A stretch of 64,000 nt of DNA from Collinsella sp. AF08-23 (lineage in GTDB: Bacteria; Actinomycetota; Coriobacteriia; Coriobacteriales; Coriobacteriaceae): contig NZ_QUHV01000003.1 in NCBI RefSeq assembly GCF_003479805.1, positions 1 through 64,000 of the forward strand. Reading direction: 5' to 3'. The position numbers and the translations under genes were made by a program. This document shows, one piece after another, positions 44,661-52,315 of this stretch. The notes under the pieces are model-generated. The model ran no database searches, was not told the DNA's origin, and worked only from the letters and a program-made list of their open reading frames with translations. Within the stretch, counting starts at the first letter, position 1. Every line of letters begins with the position of its first letter.

Positions 44661-47397
44661 GTTTTGGAGCAGTGTCGTTCTGACTGGTAATCCAACATGG
44701 AGGCTATAAAGGTCGTATACCCGTCGGTTTTGGAGCAGTGTCGTTCTGACTGGTAATCCAACTACCTCGAGAGCGGGCAGCTCAGCGTCTAGTTTTGGAG
44801 CAGTGTCGTTCTGACTGGTAATCCAACCCCGCCGGGTTGCAGGCCGCGTGGCACTCCGTTTTGGAGCAGTGTCGTTCTGACTGGTAATCCAACAACTCGG
44901 TGCGCACCATGTCCCAACCCTTGGTTTTGGAGCAGTGTCGTTCTGACTGGTAATCCAACGTCAATGCCTAATTGCAGCCGCAACCGCAGGTTTTGGAGCA
45001 GTGTCGTTCTGACTGGTAATCCAACGGTCGAGACCGCGAGGATGTCCGTGGTGTGCGTTTTGGAGCAGTGTCGTTCTGACTGGTAATCCAACCCGCTCTC
45101 GCTCAATTCGTAAAACGCCTGGGTTTTGGAGCAGTGTCGTTCTGACTGGTAATCCAACACGGAGAAGGCCGCATGGGCTACCGCAACGTTTTGGAGCAGT
45201 GTCGTTCTGACTGGTAATCCAACGGCTACCAGGATTCTCCGTGGAATGAGGGCGTTTTGGAGCAGTGTCGTTCTGACTGGTAATCCAACAGTCGTCAAGG
45301 GTGCGAACGTCGAACTCGGGTTTTGGAGCAGTGTCGTTCTGACTGGTAATCCAACTGGCTCGCCGACGAGAACTACGACGGCCACGTTTTGGAGCAGTGT
45401 CGTTCTGACTGGTAATCCAACTAATCGACGAAGTTGTCGTCGATGCCTTTAGTTTTGGAGCAGTGTCGTTCTGACTGGTAATCCAACGGGTTCTGCGTGC
45501 CGTAGTCGACGCTCACGGTTTTGGAGCAGTGTCGTTCTGACTGGTAATCCAACAGTGGAAGTCTCAACATTCCAGGTATTAGTGTTTTGGAGCAGTGTCG
45601 TTCTGACTGGTAATCCAACTGTGAATCTCTGGTTCCATCAAGCCTCCTTGTTTTGGAGCAGTGTCGTTCTGACTGGTAATCCAACGTACGACGTGCTCAA
45701 GTGGGTCGGCCTGCTGTTTTGGAGCAGTGTCGTTCTGACTGGTAATCCAACCCATCTCACCGACCCATGAGGCCACGTTGGGTTTTGGAGCAGTGTCGTT
45801 CTGACTGGTAATCCAACGTGACGAGCTCCTTGGAGATGTAGATCACGGTTTTGGAGCAGTGTCGTTCTGACTGGTAATCCAACGCGCTCGTCGCCGAGAT
45901 ACGCGACCAAGGCGTTTTGGAGCAGTGTCGTTCTGACTGGTAATCCAACCCGAGAGCCGCCTTGCGTGCGTCGCCGTTGGTTTTGGAGCAGTGTCGTTCT
46001 GACTGGTAATCCAACGCACCGCCGGCGTTGCCTGTGAATTCGAATGTTTTGGAGCAGTGTCGTTCTGACTGGTAATCCAACATGTCCTCGGAATCGCTGT
46101 CGATGGTCTCCGTTTTGGAGCAGTGTCGTTCTGACTGGTAATCCAACCGGCACCGCTACAGAATCCTCAGCTGATAAGTTTTGGAGCAGTGTCGTTCTGA
46201 CTGGTAATCCAACAAAAATCCACGAGACAAGCAACACGCTTCCGTTTTGGAGCAGTGTCGTTCTGACTGGTAATCCAACCGGTGAGGTCGCAGCGATCGC
46301 GCTTGAAGTGTTTTGGAGCAGTGTCGTTCTGACTGGTAATCCAACTCGCATGTCACGCCGTCGACGTCTTTGCCCGTTTTGGAGCAGTGTCGTTCTGACT
46401 GGTAATCCAACTGCACATTGGTGCCCGTTATCGGTGATGTGGTTTTGGAGCAGTGTCGTTCTGACTGGTAATCCAACGACCCGGCTGGCGTCTGGCATGC
46501 GGTCGGGGTTTTGGAGCAGTGTCGTTCTGACTGGTAATCCAACTCAAATTTAACAACGCTGTGCAACGCAAGGTTTTGGAGCAGTGTCGTTCTGACTGGT
46601 AATCCAACGAAGACATGTGGCCTAAGCTGTATCGCGTCGTTTTGGAGCAGTGTCGTTCTGACTGGTAATCCAACCCGGGGACTCTTTTCCTGCAGCATTG
46701 CGTGTTTTGGAGCAGTGTCGTTCTGACTGGTAATCCAACATATGCAAGACGTTGCAAGATGAATACACAGTTTTGGAGCAGTGTCGTTCTGACTGGTAAT
46801 CCAACAAAGCTTGGCTTCGTCAACCGTGATCGTGGGTTTTGGAGCAGTGTCGTTCTGACTGGTAATCCAACGGACACAATCGCGTTGCAGTCGACGTTGC
46901 CGTTTTGGAGCAGTGTCGTTCTGACTGGTAATCCAACAATCGGAGCGCGTTGAATCGGAAGTTGTCGAGTTTTGGAGCAGTGTCGTTCTGACTGGTAATC
47001 CAACAAGGGGCAATGACCTGAAGGAGGTCGGAATGTTTTGGAGCAGTGTCGTTCTGACTGGTAATCCAACCTTGCGTCACGACACGGCACGTAATCGGCG
47101 GTTTTGGAGCAGTGTCGTTCTGACTGGCAATCCAACCTGCACAGGGCGTTCGCCCTCAAGCAGGGGTTTTGGAGCAGTGTCGTTCTGACTGGTAATCCAA
47201 CACGATCGCCCTGTCTATCGTGAGGCCCCTGGTTTTGGAGCAGTGTCGTTCTGACTGGTAATCCAACTTTCGGTTATTCATCAGAAGGCGGTGGGAGTTT
47301 TGGAGCAGTGTCGTTCCGACTGGTAATCCAACTCACGGGCTTGCAGCACTCCATGATACGCGTTTTGGAGCAGTGTCGTTCTGACTGGTAATCCAAC
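44661..47397 (+). CRISPR. CRISPR array block 1: 42 repeats, 41 spacers
   Basis: The 36-base repeat starts GTTTTGGAGCAGTG and ends GACTGGTAATCCAAC. Repeats recur every 65-67 bases, with spacers of 29-31 (mostly 30). By reading each unit I count 42 repeats. Only two differ: the one at 47101 (C for T in the last third) and the one at 47297 (CGACTGG for TGACTGG). Both are near the distal end. The repeat orientation and the tracrRNA anti-repeat agree that crRNA is made from the plus strand. Confidence 0.97.
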
Positions 47398-47398
47398 C

Positions 47399-47461
47399 AT
47401 GCGGATCGATGATAAGAAGTTCACCGACCTCATCAAGGAAGCGGCGGAGGAGATGAAATGA
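47399..47461 (+). CDS. Short phage-like open frame
   Basis: This 20-codon frame encodes MRIDDKKFTDLIKEAAEEMK. Its TGA overlaps the ATG of the next gene (ATGA). It may be an entire tiny gene or the truncated end of a longer one whose start was lost at the repeat. No family recognised. Confidence 0.35.
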   Translation: MRIDDKKFTDLIKEAAEEMK

Positions 47462-47706
47462 CACTACCGAGCGCGATAGCGGCGAAACTCAGAGAGCTGC
47501 GCGAATCCGCCCCGTGCAAGATCGCGATGAACGACCCCGTGCGGGTCAACGAGGGGACGCTCTACGTGCCGTTCTACGACGCTGAGGGGGACGATGTCCC
47601 CGACTCGTGCATGCCGCTGCTCCTCATGGCTCCAAACGGCTCGGTTCGCGAGGTGTGCGGCCCTTCTGGCGAATGGCTCGCACTCATCGAGCAGATACCC
47701 GAATAG
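47458..47706 (+). CDS. Hypothetical small phage-like protein
   Basis: This 82-residue protein starts MTLPSAIAAKLRELRE and ends WLALIEQIPE. It has a helical N terminus followed by a likely beta-rich half and no known motif. GGAGGAG lies about seven bases before the ATG. It is intact and lies inside insert 1, directly before a terminator. Function unknown; by position it belongs to a phage structural or packaging region. Confidence 0.6.
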   Translation: MTLPSAIAAKLRELRESAPCKIAMNDPVRVNEGTLYVPFYDAEGDDVPDSCMPLLLMAPNGSVREVCGPSGEWLALIEQIPE

Positions 47707-47728
47707 CCACAACAGAAGTCACACAGAA

Positions 47729-47753
47729 GGCCGCCCCACGGGGCGGTTTTTTT
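47729..47753 (+). terminator. Terminator inside insert 1
   Basis: CCGCCCC-AC-GGGGCGG (47731-47746) is followed by seven T. It is a strong rho-independent terminator and would also tend to stop array transcription from the leader. Confidence 0.85.
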
Positions 47754-47918
47754 CCATGGCGCAGAAATGCCGCGCCAACGCCGATGGCACGGAAATACCA
47801 TGCCGCGAACCCGCCGCGCGACACATGCCGTACCTTCTCCGCATCGCATGGGAACGCGTAAAAATCCCGCCTGTCCCGCGCAGGGAAGCGCGCAACCAAA
47901 CCCAGGAAGGAGAAGGAC

Positions 47919-47977
47919 ATGGCAAACGAGGGCAACGTCAAGACCGAACCGCAGGAGACCGACCCGCAGACCGACCC
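47919..47977 (+). pseudogene. 5' fragment of a phage gene (scaffold-like), cut by a CRISPR repeat
   Basis: It starts ATG at 47919 with GGAAGGAGAAGG upstream, reads MANEGNVKTEPQETDP, and runs directly into the repeat at 47978. The acidic, Gln/Pro-rich N terminus after a terminator resembles the start of a phage scaffolding protein, but that is a guess. The gene is truncated after about 20 codons. Confidence 0.5.
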
Positions 47978-48605
47978 GTTTTGGAGCAGTGTCGTTCTGA
48001 CTGGTAATCCAACAGATGTTTGTCTAACAGTAGTAACGCAAGAGTTTTGGAGCAGTGTCGTTCTGACTGGTAATCCAACACAGATTCAGGAAATCAGCGA
48101 CAAGCTTTCGTTTTGGAGCAGTGTCGTTCTGACTGGTAATCCAACCGCTATCGCTCTTGCAGTCCCCCACGTGGGGTTTTGGAGCAGTGTCGTTCTGACT
48201 GGTAATCCAACTCGGTCTTGCAGAGCTTGGCGACGAGACCGGTTTTGGAGCAGTGTCGTTCTGACTGGTAATCCAACCTATCGACCACTACCCTACGCCG
48301 TGGGATGTTTTGGAGCAGTGTCGTTCTGACTGGTAATCCAACCTTGCGTCACGACACGGCACGTAATCCGCGGTTTTGGAGCAGTGTCGTTCTGACTGGT
48401 AATCCAACGGAGGTGTACTGGAGGTACAGGTCCTTGGAGTTTTGGAGCAGTGTCGTTCTGACTGGTAATCCAACAGGGTCTCCGCTATGAAGCGTTGAGA
48501 GATGTTTTGGAGCAGTGTCGTTCTGACTGGTAATCCAACTGGATGAGGTGGATTGCCTCGACGATGTCCGTTTTGGAGCAGTGTCGTTCTGACTGGTAAT
48601 CCAAC
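47978..48605 (+). CRISPR. CRISPR array block 2: 10 repeats, 9 spacers
   Basis: Same repeat as block 1, all ten perfect by eye, starting at 47978, 48044, 48110, 48176, 48242, 48307, 48373, 48439, 48504 and 48570. The spacer at 48343-48372 differs from the block 1 spacer at 47071-47100 at only one base. Confidence 0.97.
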
Positions 48606-48780
48606 AAGAACCGGAAGGCGCTTGAGAGGATGGCGTTCTGCGCCACATGGCCGGACTAGACGGGCCTTGAGTCGCGACAGGGCAACCTTCTATGGTGGTC
48701 TCTTATCTAAATATTCTTTATATTTCTACCGCCAAACAGCTAAACAGTATTTATAATTAAATGCGTCAGGAAGGAGAGCG

Positions 48781-48957
48781 ATGACCAAGAGAAGGGAAGT
48801 CGTGAGGTTCCTCGAGCGCCACGGTTTCGAGTCGCGCGGCGGCACGAACCACGAGAAGTTCGTTCACCCGGACGGGCGCGTGGCCATCGTGCCGAGGCAC
48901 CGGGAGATCAAGGATCGCATGTTCGAGATCATCAAGCGGCAGGCGGGGCTCAGGTAG
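48781..48957 (+). CDS. hicA: HicA-type mRNA interferase toxin
   Basis: This 58-residue protein has a double-stranded-RNA-binding-like fold. It starts MTKRREVVRFLERHGFESR and has GGTNHEKFVHP (about 20-30), where the His is the probable catalytic residue, then VAIVPRHREI. HicA toxins cut mRNA and tmRNA. GGAAGGAG precedes the ATG. The AT-rich stretch 48700-48760 probably holds its promoter. The HicB-like antitoxin follows 31 bases later. Confidence 0.85.
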   Translation: MTKRREVVRFLERHGFESRGGTNHEKFVHPDGRVAIVPRHREIKDRMFEIIKRQAGLR

Positions 48958-48988
48958 CCCCGCCCCTTCCCCATGAGAGGAGCGACAC

Positions 48989-49435
48989 ATGAAGTCAACG
49001 GTATACGAGTTCGAGGTCTACGAGGACGACGGCTGGCTCATCGCCGAGCCGTTCGACCTCGATGGCGGCACGCAGGGCGAGGATTACGAGGATCTCTGCG
49101 CGATGGTCACCGATTGGCTTAAGGTGACCGTCGAGGACAGCGCCATCCGCGGCGTCGAGATGCCCAAGCCGACCTTCGGCAACGCGCCGCGCCACGGCGG
49201 CTCCATCCTGCTCGTGTCCGTCATGGCCGGGCTTGAGACCGTGGAGCGCGTGACCGCCGCCGAGGCCGCCCGAATGCTCGGCGTGAGCGCCGGCCGCGTG
49301 TCCCAGATGCTCGCATCCGGGCAGCTCGAGGGCTGGCGCGACGGGCACAGCTCGTACGTCACGCTCGACAGCCTGCGCGCACGCATGGCTGCGCCGCGCG
49401 AGGCAGGGCGACCGCGCGCCGCAGCGTGCGCCTAG
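48989..49435 (+). CDS. hicB: HicB-type antitoxin with C-terminal helix-turn-helix
   Basis: This 148-residue protein has a HicB-like N-terminal half (YEFEVYEDDGWLIAEPFDLD, about 5-24; EDYEDLCAMVTDWLK) and a MerR/excisionase-type helix-turn-helix (AAEAARMLGVSAGRVSQML, about 91-109). The first half neutralises HicA and the second should bind the operator near hicA. AGAGGAG lies before the ATG. It has the usual hicA-hicB order and is intact. Confidence 0.83.
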   Translation: MKSTVYEFEVYEDDGWLIAEPFDLDGGTQGEDYEDLCAMVTDWLKVTVEDSAIRGVEMPKPTFGNAPRHGGSILLVSVMAGLETVERVTAAEAARMLGVSAGRVSQMLASGQLEGWRDGHSSYVTLDSLRARMAAPREAGRPRAAACA

Positions 49436-49560
49436 GCAGAGCCGTCTCCATTCGGACACAAAGCCCCTCCACCCTTCCGCCGACCAAAGCAAGACAGGAT
49501 GAAGGGGGGCCAAGGGGACGCGGGGCCGTAGCCGATCGCGCACATTCCAGCCACGAAGGG

Positions 49561-49993
49561 GTTTTGGAGCAGTGTCGTTCTGACTGGTAATCCAACCGAA
49601 AAAGGCGGGGAGCACCGCGCCCCCCGCGTTTTGGAGCAGTGTCGTTCTGACTGGTAATCCAACTGTTCGTTGTTTTTCTCATCAGCTCCAATTGTTTTGG
49701 AGCAGTGTCGTTCTGACTGGTAATCCAACATGGGGCACCAAGGGCTACTCTGGCGGCTTGTTTTGGAGCAGTGTCGTTCTGACTGGTAATCCAACCAGAG
49801 CGCGGACGTGACCGTCATGGGTTGCGTTTTGGAGCAGTGTCGTTTTGACTGGTAATCCAACGTGAAGTTGTCCGTCGCGATCGACAGGTCGGTTTTGGAG
49901 CAGTGTCGTTCTGACTGGTAATCCAACTTCCACAGGAAGGAGGTAAACCGTGTCATTGTTTTGGAGTAGTGTCGTTCTGACTGGTAATCCAAC
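49561..49993 (+). CRISPR. CRISPR array block 3: 7 repeats, 6 spacers
   Basis: Repeats start at 49561, 49628, 49694, 49760, 49826, 49892 and 49958. The one at 49826 has TTTTGACT instead of TTCTGACT, and the last has GGAGTAGT instead of GGAGCAGT. The last spacer (49928-49957) contains AAGGAGG followed by GTG, that is, a ribosome site and start codon of a phage gene. Confidence 0.96.
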
Positions 49994-50102
49994 GCTGGCC
50001 GCACAGCCAGCACGGCGGCCTCGTCCTCATACACTCGCCGAAGAACTCCCGCTTCAGCTCCTTGAACTTGCGCGTGCTCCTGCGCTCTCCTGCGTACGCC
50101 AT
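49994..50102 (-). pseudogene. 5' fragment of a phage HNH endonuclease gene, cut by a CRISPR repeat
   Basis: It starts MAYAGERRRSTRKFKELK and continues to a CWLCGQ zinc-type motif, where the repeat at 49958-49993 interrupts it after 36 codons. The arginine-rich opening plus CxxC is typical of small phage HNH endonucleases located before terminase genes. GAGAAAGGGG precedes the ATG. Confidence 0.6.
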
Positions 50103-50159
50103 GATGCGACCCCTTTCTCATCGGGCTCAATCATGCCGTTCGGGTCCCCCGCAAAGCGA

Positions 50160-50182
50160 AGGGCCCCGGTCTCCCGGGGCCC
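50160..50182. terminator. Palindrome within insert 3
   Basis: GGGCCCCGG-TCTC-CCGGGGCCC is a nine-pair stem between the small gene and the HNH fragment. There is no T-run on the plus strand; on the minus strand TTCGCTTTG follows. Confidence 0.6.
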
Positions 50183-50188
50183 GCTCGC

Positions 50189-50341
50189 CTAGCTCTCGAT
50201 GTCGCTCTTGAGGTCTTGGATGACGTCCCTGAGCTTCTCCGACATCTCCTCGTCCCCGCTCTCGACCGCGTCCTCGAGCCGCTTGACCAGCTGCTTGAGG
50301 AAGCTCTTGAACTGAAGGTCGCTCATTCCCATGTCTTCCAT
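50189..50341 (-). CDS. Small phage-like helical protein
   Basis: This 50-residue acidic, helical protein begins MEDMGMSDLQFKSFLKQ and ends DLKSDIES. AAGGAG lies seven bases before the ATG. Proteins of this kind, with SDLQFKSFLKQL-like sequence, are common in phages and integrative elements of anaerobes. No function known. Confidence 0.6.
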   Translation of the reverse strand: MEDMGMSDLQFKSFLKQLVKRLEDAVESGDEEMSEKLRDVIQDLKSDIES

Positions 50342-50423
50342 ACCCTTCTCCTTTCGGCGGGCCCGTTGCCCTCCCTGTTGATATATATATTACTATATAT
50401 CTAAGGGAGTTACAAGTATTCTA

Positions 50424-50603
50424 CTATATATTCTCTTGCATCTTTTCTCGTACCATCTTCTTGAGGAAGCCCGACACGTTGCTCTGCGACCTCAGGAACT
50501 CGATTATGTCCGCGTCCTTCTCGTTGTGGCAGCGGAACACGAAGGTGGTCTGCTTCTCCTTGATGTACTTCGTCGTCGCCTTCACCTGCGCTGCCGTCGC
50601 CAT
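50424..50603 (-). CDS. Small phage/element-borne protein with probable DNA-binding fold
   Basis: This 59-residue protein begins MATAAQVKATTKYIKEKQ and continues FVFRCHNEKDADIIEFLRSQ, then NVSGFLKKMVREKM. The layout of beta strand, helix, helix with a closing basic segment recalls small ribbon-helix-helix-like proteins, and matches the pattern of the protein at 51301-51483. GAGGAGG lies six bases before the ATG. Confidence 0.6.
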   Translation of the reverse strand: MATAAQVKATTKYIKEKQTTFVFRCHNEKDADIIEFLRSQSNVSGFLKKMVREKMQENI

Positions 50604-50642
50604 CGCCGCCTCCTCGTAATGACTTTTATATAGCCTACTATA

Positions 50643-50855
50643 TCACAGCTCGCTTGCCTCGACGTAGATGCCACTCGGGTCGCTCCACGCCTTGGACAGC
50701 TGCTCGCCGCAGATGATCGCGTCGTCGGCGATGACGCCCGAGCGCACGAGGCAATCCTCCAGCGTCTTGAGCATGTTGCCCATGTCCGGCTTGGCGGTGT
50801 GCGGCTCGCCGTCCGAGTGCTCGCCCTCCGTCGGGAAGCACCATGCCACCCTGAG
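50643..50855 (-). pseudogene. 3' fragment of a RusA-family Holliday junction resolvase gene
   Basis: The C-terminal part of RusA is present: KPDMGNMLKTLEDCL, then VIADDAIICGEQLSKAW with the conserved Asp pair. The frame runs up to the CRISPR repeat at 50856 without a start, so the N-terminal half is missing. RusA is a common phage endonuclease. Confidence 0.65.
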
Positions 50856-51010
50856 GTTTTGGAGCAGTGTCGTTCTGACTGGTAATCCAACCGCATGATG
50901 CGCGAGGGCATCTCCACGGTCGTTTTGGAGCAGTGTCGTTCTGACTGGTAATTCAACGAGCCGAGGTCAATATCCACATGGGATACTGTTTTGGAGCAGT
51001 GTCGTTCTGA
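50856..51010 (+). CRISPR. CRISPR array block 4: two repeats plus truncated terminal repeat
   Basis: Repeats start at 50856 and 50922 (the latter with GGTAATTCAAC for GGTAATCCAAC). The terminal one at 50988 keeps only its first 23 bases before diverging at GGCCGTCACG. The decay marks the leader-distal end of the whole array. The 290 bases that follow (51011-51300) hold no gene I can support. Confidence 0.93.
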
Positions 51011-51300
51011 GGCCGTCACGCGCCCCAAATGCTGGCATAAGTGCCGTGTTGCTTAAGGGGCGGTTGAGTGCCAGTGTCATCAGCATGGGTCCTTCCGAGT
51101 GAAGGCGTGTCATCCAAGGGGGTGTTGTCAGGCCGCACAGCAGCGATGATTCGCGACCTCAAGGGGTGCGTCGTCGTCTGCGCGCCGCACCCTTCATGGG
51201 TGACGAGCACTGGCCAACTTCGATGAGAGCTTGAAGGCCATGAGTCCGGAGAGCAAGATTCATACTGGTAAGTATAAAATCGCAACCGTAAGGGGGGGCA

Positions 51301-51483
51301 ATGCAGACGGAAGCGCAGCGCCGTGCGACCAACAATTATCGCAAGAAGGTTAAGCAGCTAACCATTCGGTTTTATCCGAACAGCGACGCCGATGAAGAGA
51401 TGTATACGTGGTTGAAATCGCAAGACAACACAACGGACTATATCAAGAATCTCATTTCGGCAGATATGCAGAATCGCAGATAG
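51301..51483 (+). CDS. Small phage/plasmid-type protein (ribbon-helix-helix-like)
   Basis: This 60-residue protein begins MQTEAQRRATNNYRKKVKQL and continues FYPNSDADEEMYTWLKSQ, then DYIKNLISADMQ. This small family is widespread in phages and integrative elements of Gram-positive bacteria and probably binds DNA. It resembles the protein at 50424-50603 in layout. It may be a remnant of a mobile element at the array end. Confidence 0.65.
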   Translation: MQTEAQRRATNNYRKKVKQLTIRFYPNSDADEEMYTWLKSQDNTTDYIKNLISADMQNRR

Positions 51484-51510
51484 GCGGCTTGCTGTAATTG
51501 CGCCAAACCT

Positions 51511-51535
51511 CAATTTAGGGACTGTCCCTAAATTG
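51511..51535. terminator. Perfect palindrome
   Basis: CAATTTAGGGAC meets GTCCCTAAATTG around a single T. It is the same type as at 28683. It may terminate transcription from the island. Confidence 0.6.
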
Positions 51536-51582
51536 AAGTGGGGGATATCGATGCCTGCGTTTACGTTCGCTCAAGGGGGCGC

Positions 51583-51939
51583 ATGAAGTACTACATCGAG
51601 GACAACGGCATCGGGATTCATCGCATGGACGATACGGTGTGCCAGACCTACGACTTCGCCCGGGCGCGCTGGGTCCACAGCATGGAGATCATGGACATGC
51701 TCATCGGCGAGCTGTGGGTCGACGAAGTGAGCGAAGCCGAGGAGGATGCGTTCATCGCCAAAAAGGCCCGCGAACTCGGAAGACATGGGAGTTCCGACGG
51801 GGCGGCGAGACGCGAAGACCCTCCCGCACGCCCGCACGCGCCCAGCTTGCTCTTCAGCGATGGGCTGTACGATCGCACCTTATCGCCGTTTGGGCGCCGG
51901 GTTCTCCTTCAAGGCAAGCCAAAAGACCGAGACGAATAG
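51583..51939 (+). CDS. Hypothetical protein
   Basis: A frame of 118 codons begins MKYYIEDNGIGIHRMDDTV, with AAGGGGG upstream. It continues YDFARARWVHSMEIMDMLIG, then a charged tail. No family recognised. Its last 60 bases overlap the convergent membrane-protein gene, so the true 3' end or the reality of the tail is uncertain. Confidence 0.5.
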   Translation: MKYYIEDNGIGIHRMDDTVCQTYDFARARWVHSMEIMDMLIGELWVDEVSEAEEDAFIAKKARELGRHGSSDGAARREDPPARPHAPSLLFSDGLYDRTLSPFGRRVLLQGKPKDRDE

Positions 51940-52149
51940 CGCCACGACAACCGCTGCCGTGATTTTGACCAGGTTAATCACGCCACGGCCCAAAGCGATG
52001 AGAAGCCTTTTGCGCATCACTCGTTGCTCTGCTACGGGCTTCTTGCGATATTCAAGGTACGCGTAGACGAGGAGGCCCAGTATGCCGAGTGTGAACATGG
52101 CAAGCGACAAGATGATCTGAGCCATCAACGTGTTTGTCGTCCTATCCAT
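51880..52149 (-). CDS. Small two-helix membrane protein
   Basis: This protein of about 89 residues begins MDRTTNTLMAQIILSLAMF. It has two membrane helices (about 8-32 and 60-80) joined by a basic loop RKKPVAEQRVMRKR, and a basic end PAPKRR. The start at 52149 has TGGAA upstream; one four codons earlier (52161) is possible. Unknown function. Confidence 0.5.
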   Translation of the reverse strand: MDRTTNTLMAQIILSLAMFTLGILGLLVYAYLEYRKKPVAEQRVMRKRLLIALGRGVINLVKITAAVVVALFVSVFWLALKENPAPKRR

Positions 52150-52315
52150 TCGAGATTCCATTCAACGGCATTTCGCGTATCGCCGGGAAACTCATTCCTT
52201 GCGATAATGGTACCGATTCGTCCGGACGCAATTCGATGCTGGCGGCTAAGGGTGCGAGTTCGATTCATGCTATTAATCGTCGCGCCGCCTCGGCTTGTTA
52301 TGGGAGGGCTGCTCG

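Larger units (their letters stand above)
47398..47977 (+). mobile_element. 580-base phage-like insert between CRISPR repeats (insert 1)
   Basis: This sits exactly between a complete repeat ending at 47397 and one starting at 47978. It encodes, on the plus strand, a short frame end (47399-47461), a complete 82-codon gene overlapping it by ATGA, a strong terminator, and the first 19-20 codons of another gene that is cut by the next repeat. The compact overlapping style is phage-like. It behaves as one spacer nearly 20 times the normal size. Confidence 0.75.
48606..49560 (+). mobile_element. 955-base insert with HicA/HicB module between CRISPR repeats (insert 2)
   Basis: This is bounded by complete repeats at both ends (48605 and 49561). 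The first 50 bases read as the end of an open frame (ERMAFCATWPD then TAG at about 48659), then an AT-rich promoter-like stretch, hicA, hicB and about 120 bases without a clear gene. Gene size and spacing fit phage or plasmid DNA. Confidence 0.7.
49994..50855 (-). mobile_element. 862-base phage gene block between CRISPR repeats (insert 3)
   Basis: Bounded by repeats ending at 49993 and starting at 50856. On the minus strand it reads RusA fragment, two small genes with strong ribosome sites, a palindrome, then the start of an HNH-endonuclease gene. The first and last genes are cut at the repeats. The order is typical of a phage region just before the terminase genes. Confidence 0.78.

Noticed and set aside
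45638..46498. Long open frames through the CRISPR array, for example 286 codons on the minus strand, and similar ones at 46156-47013 and 46044-46553
   Set aside because: They are translations of the repeat in a period divisible by three (66 bases). The repeated peptide is the repeat itself, with no ribosome site.
47594..48007. Plus-strand frame through insert 1 and into the repeat
   Set aside because: It crosses the terminator and overlaps the better supported 47458-47706 gene; no ribosome site or family signal.
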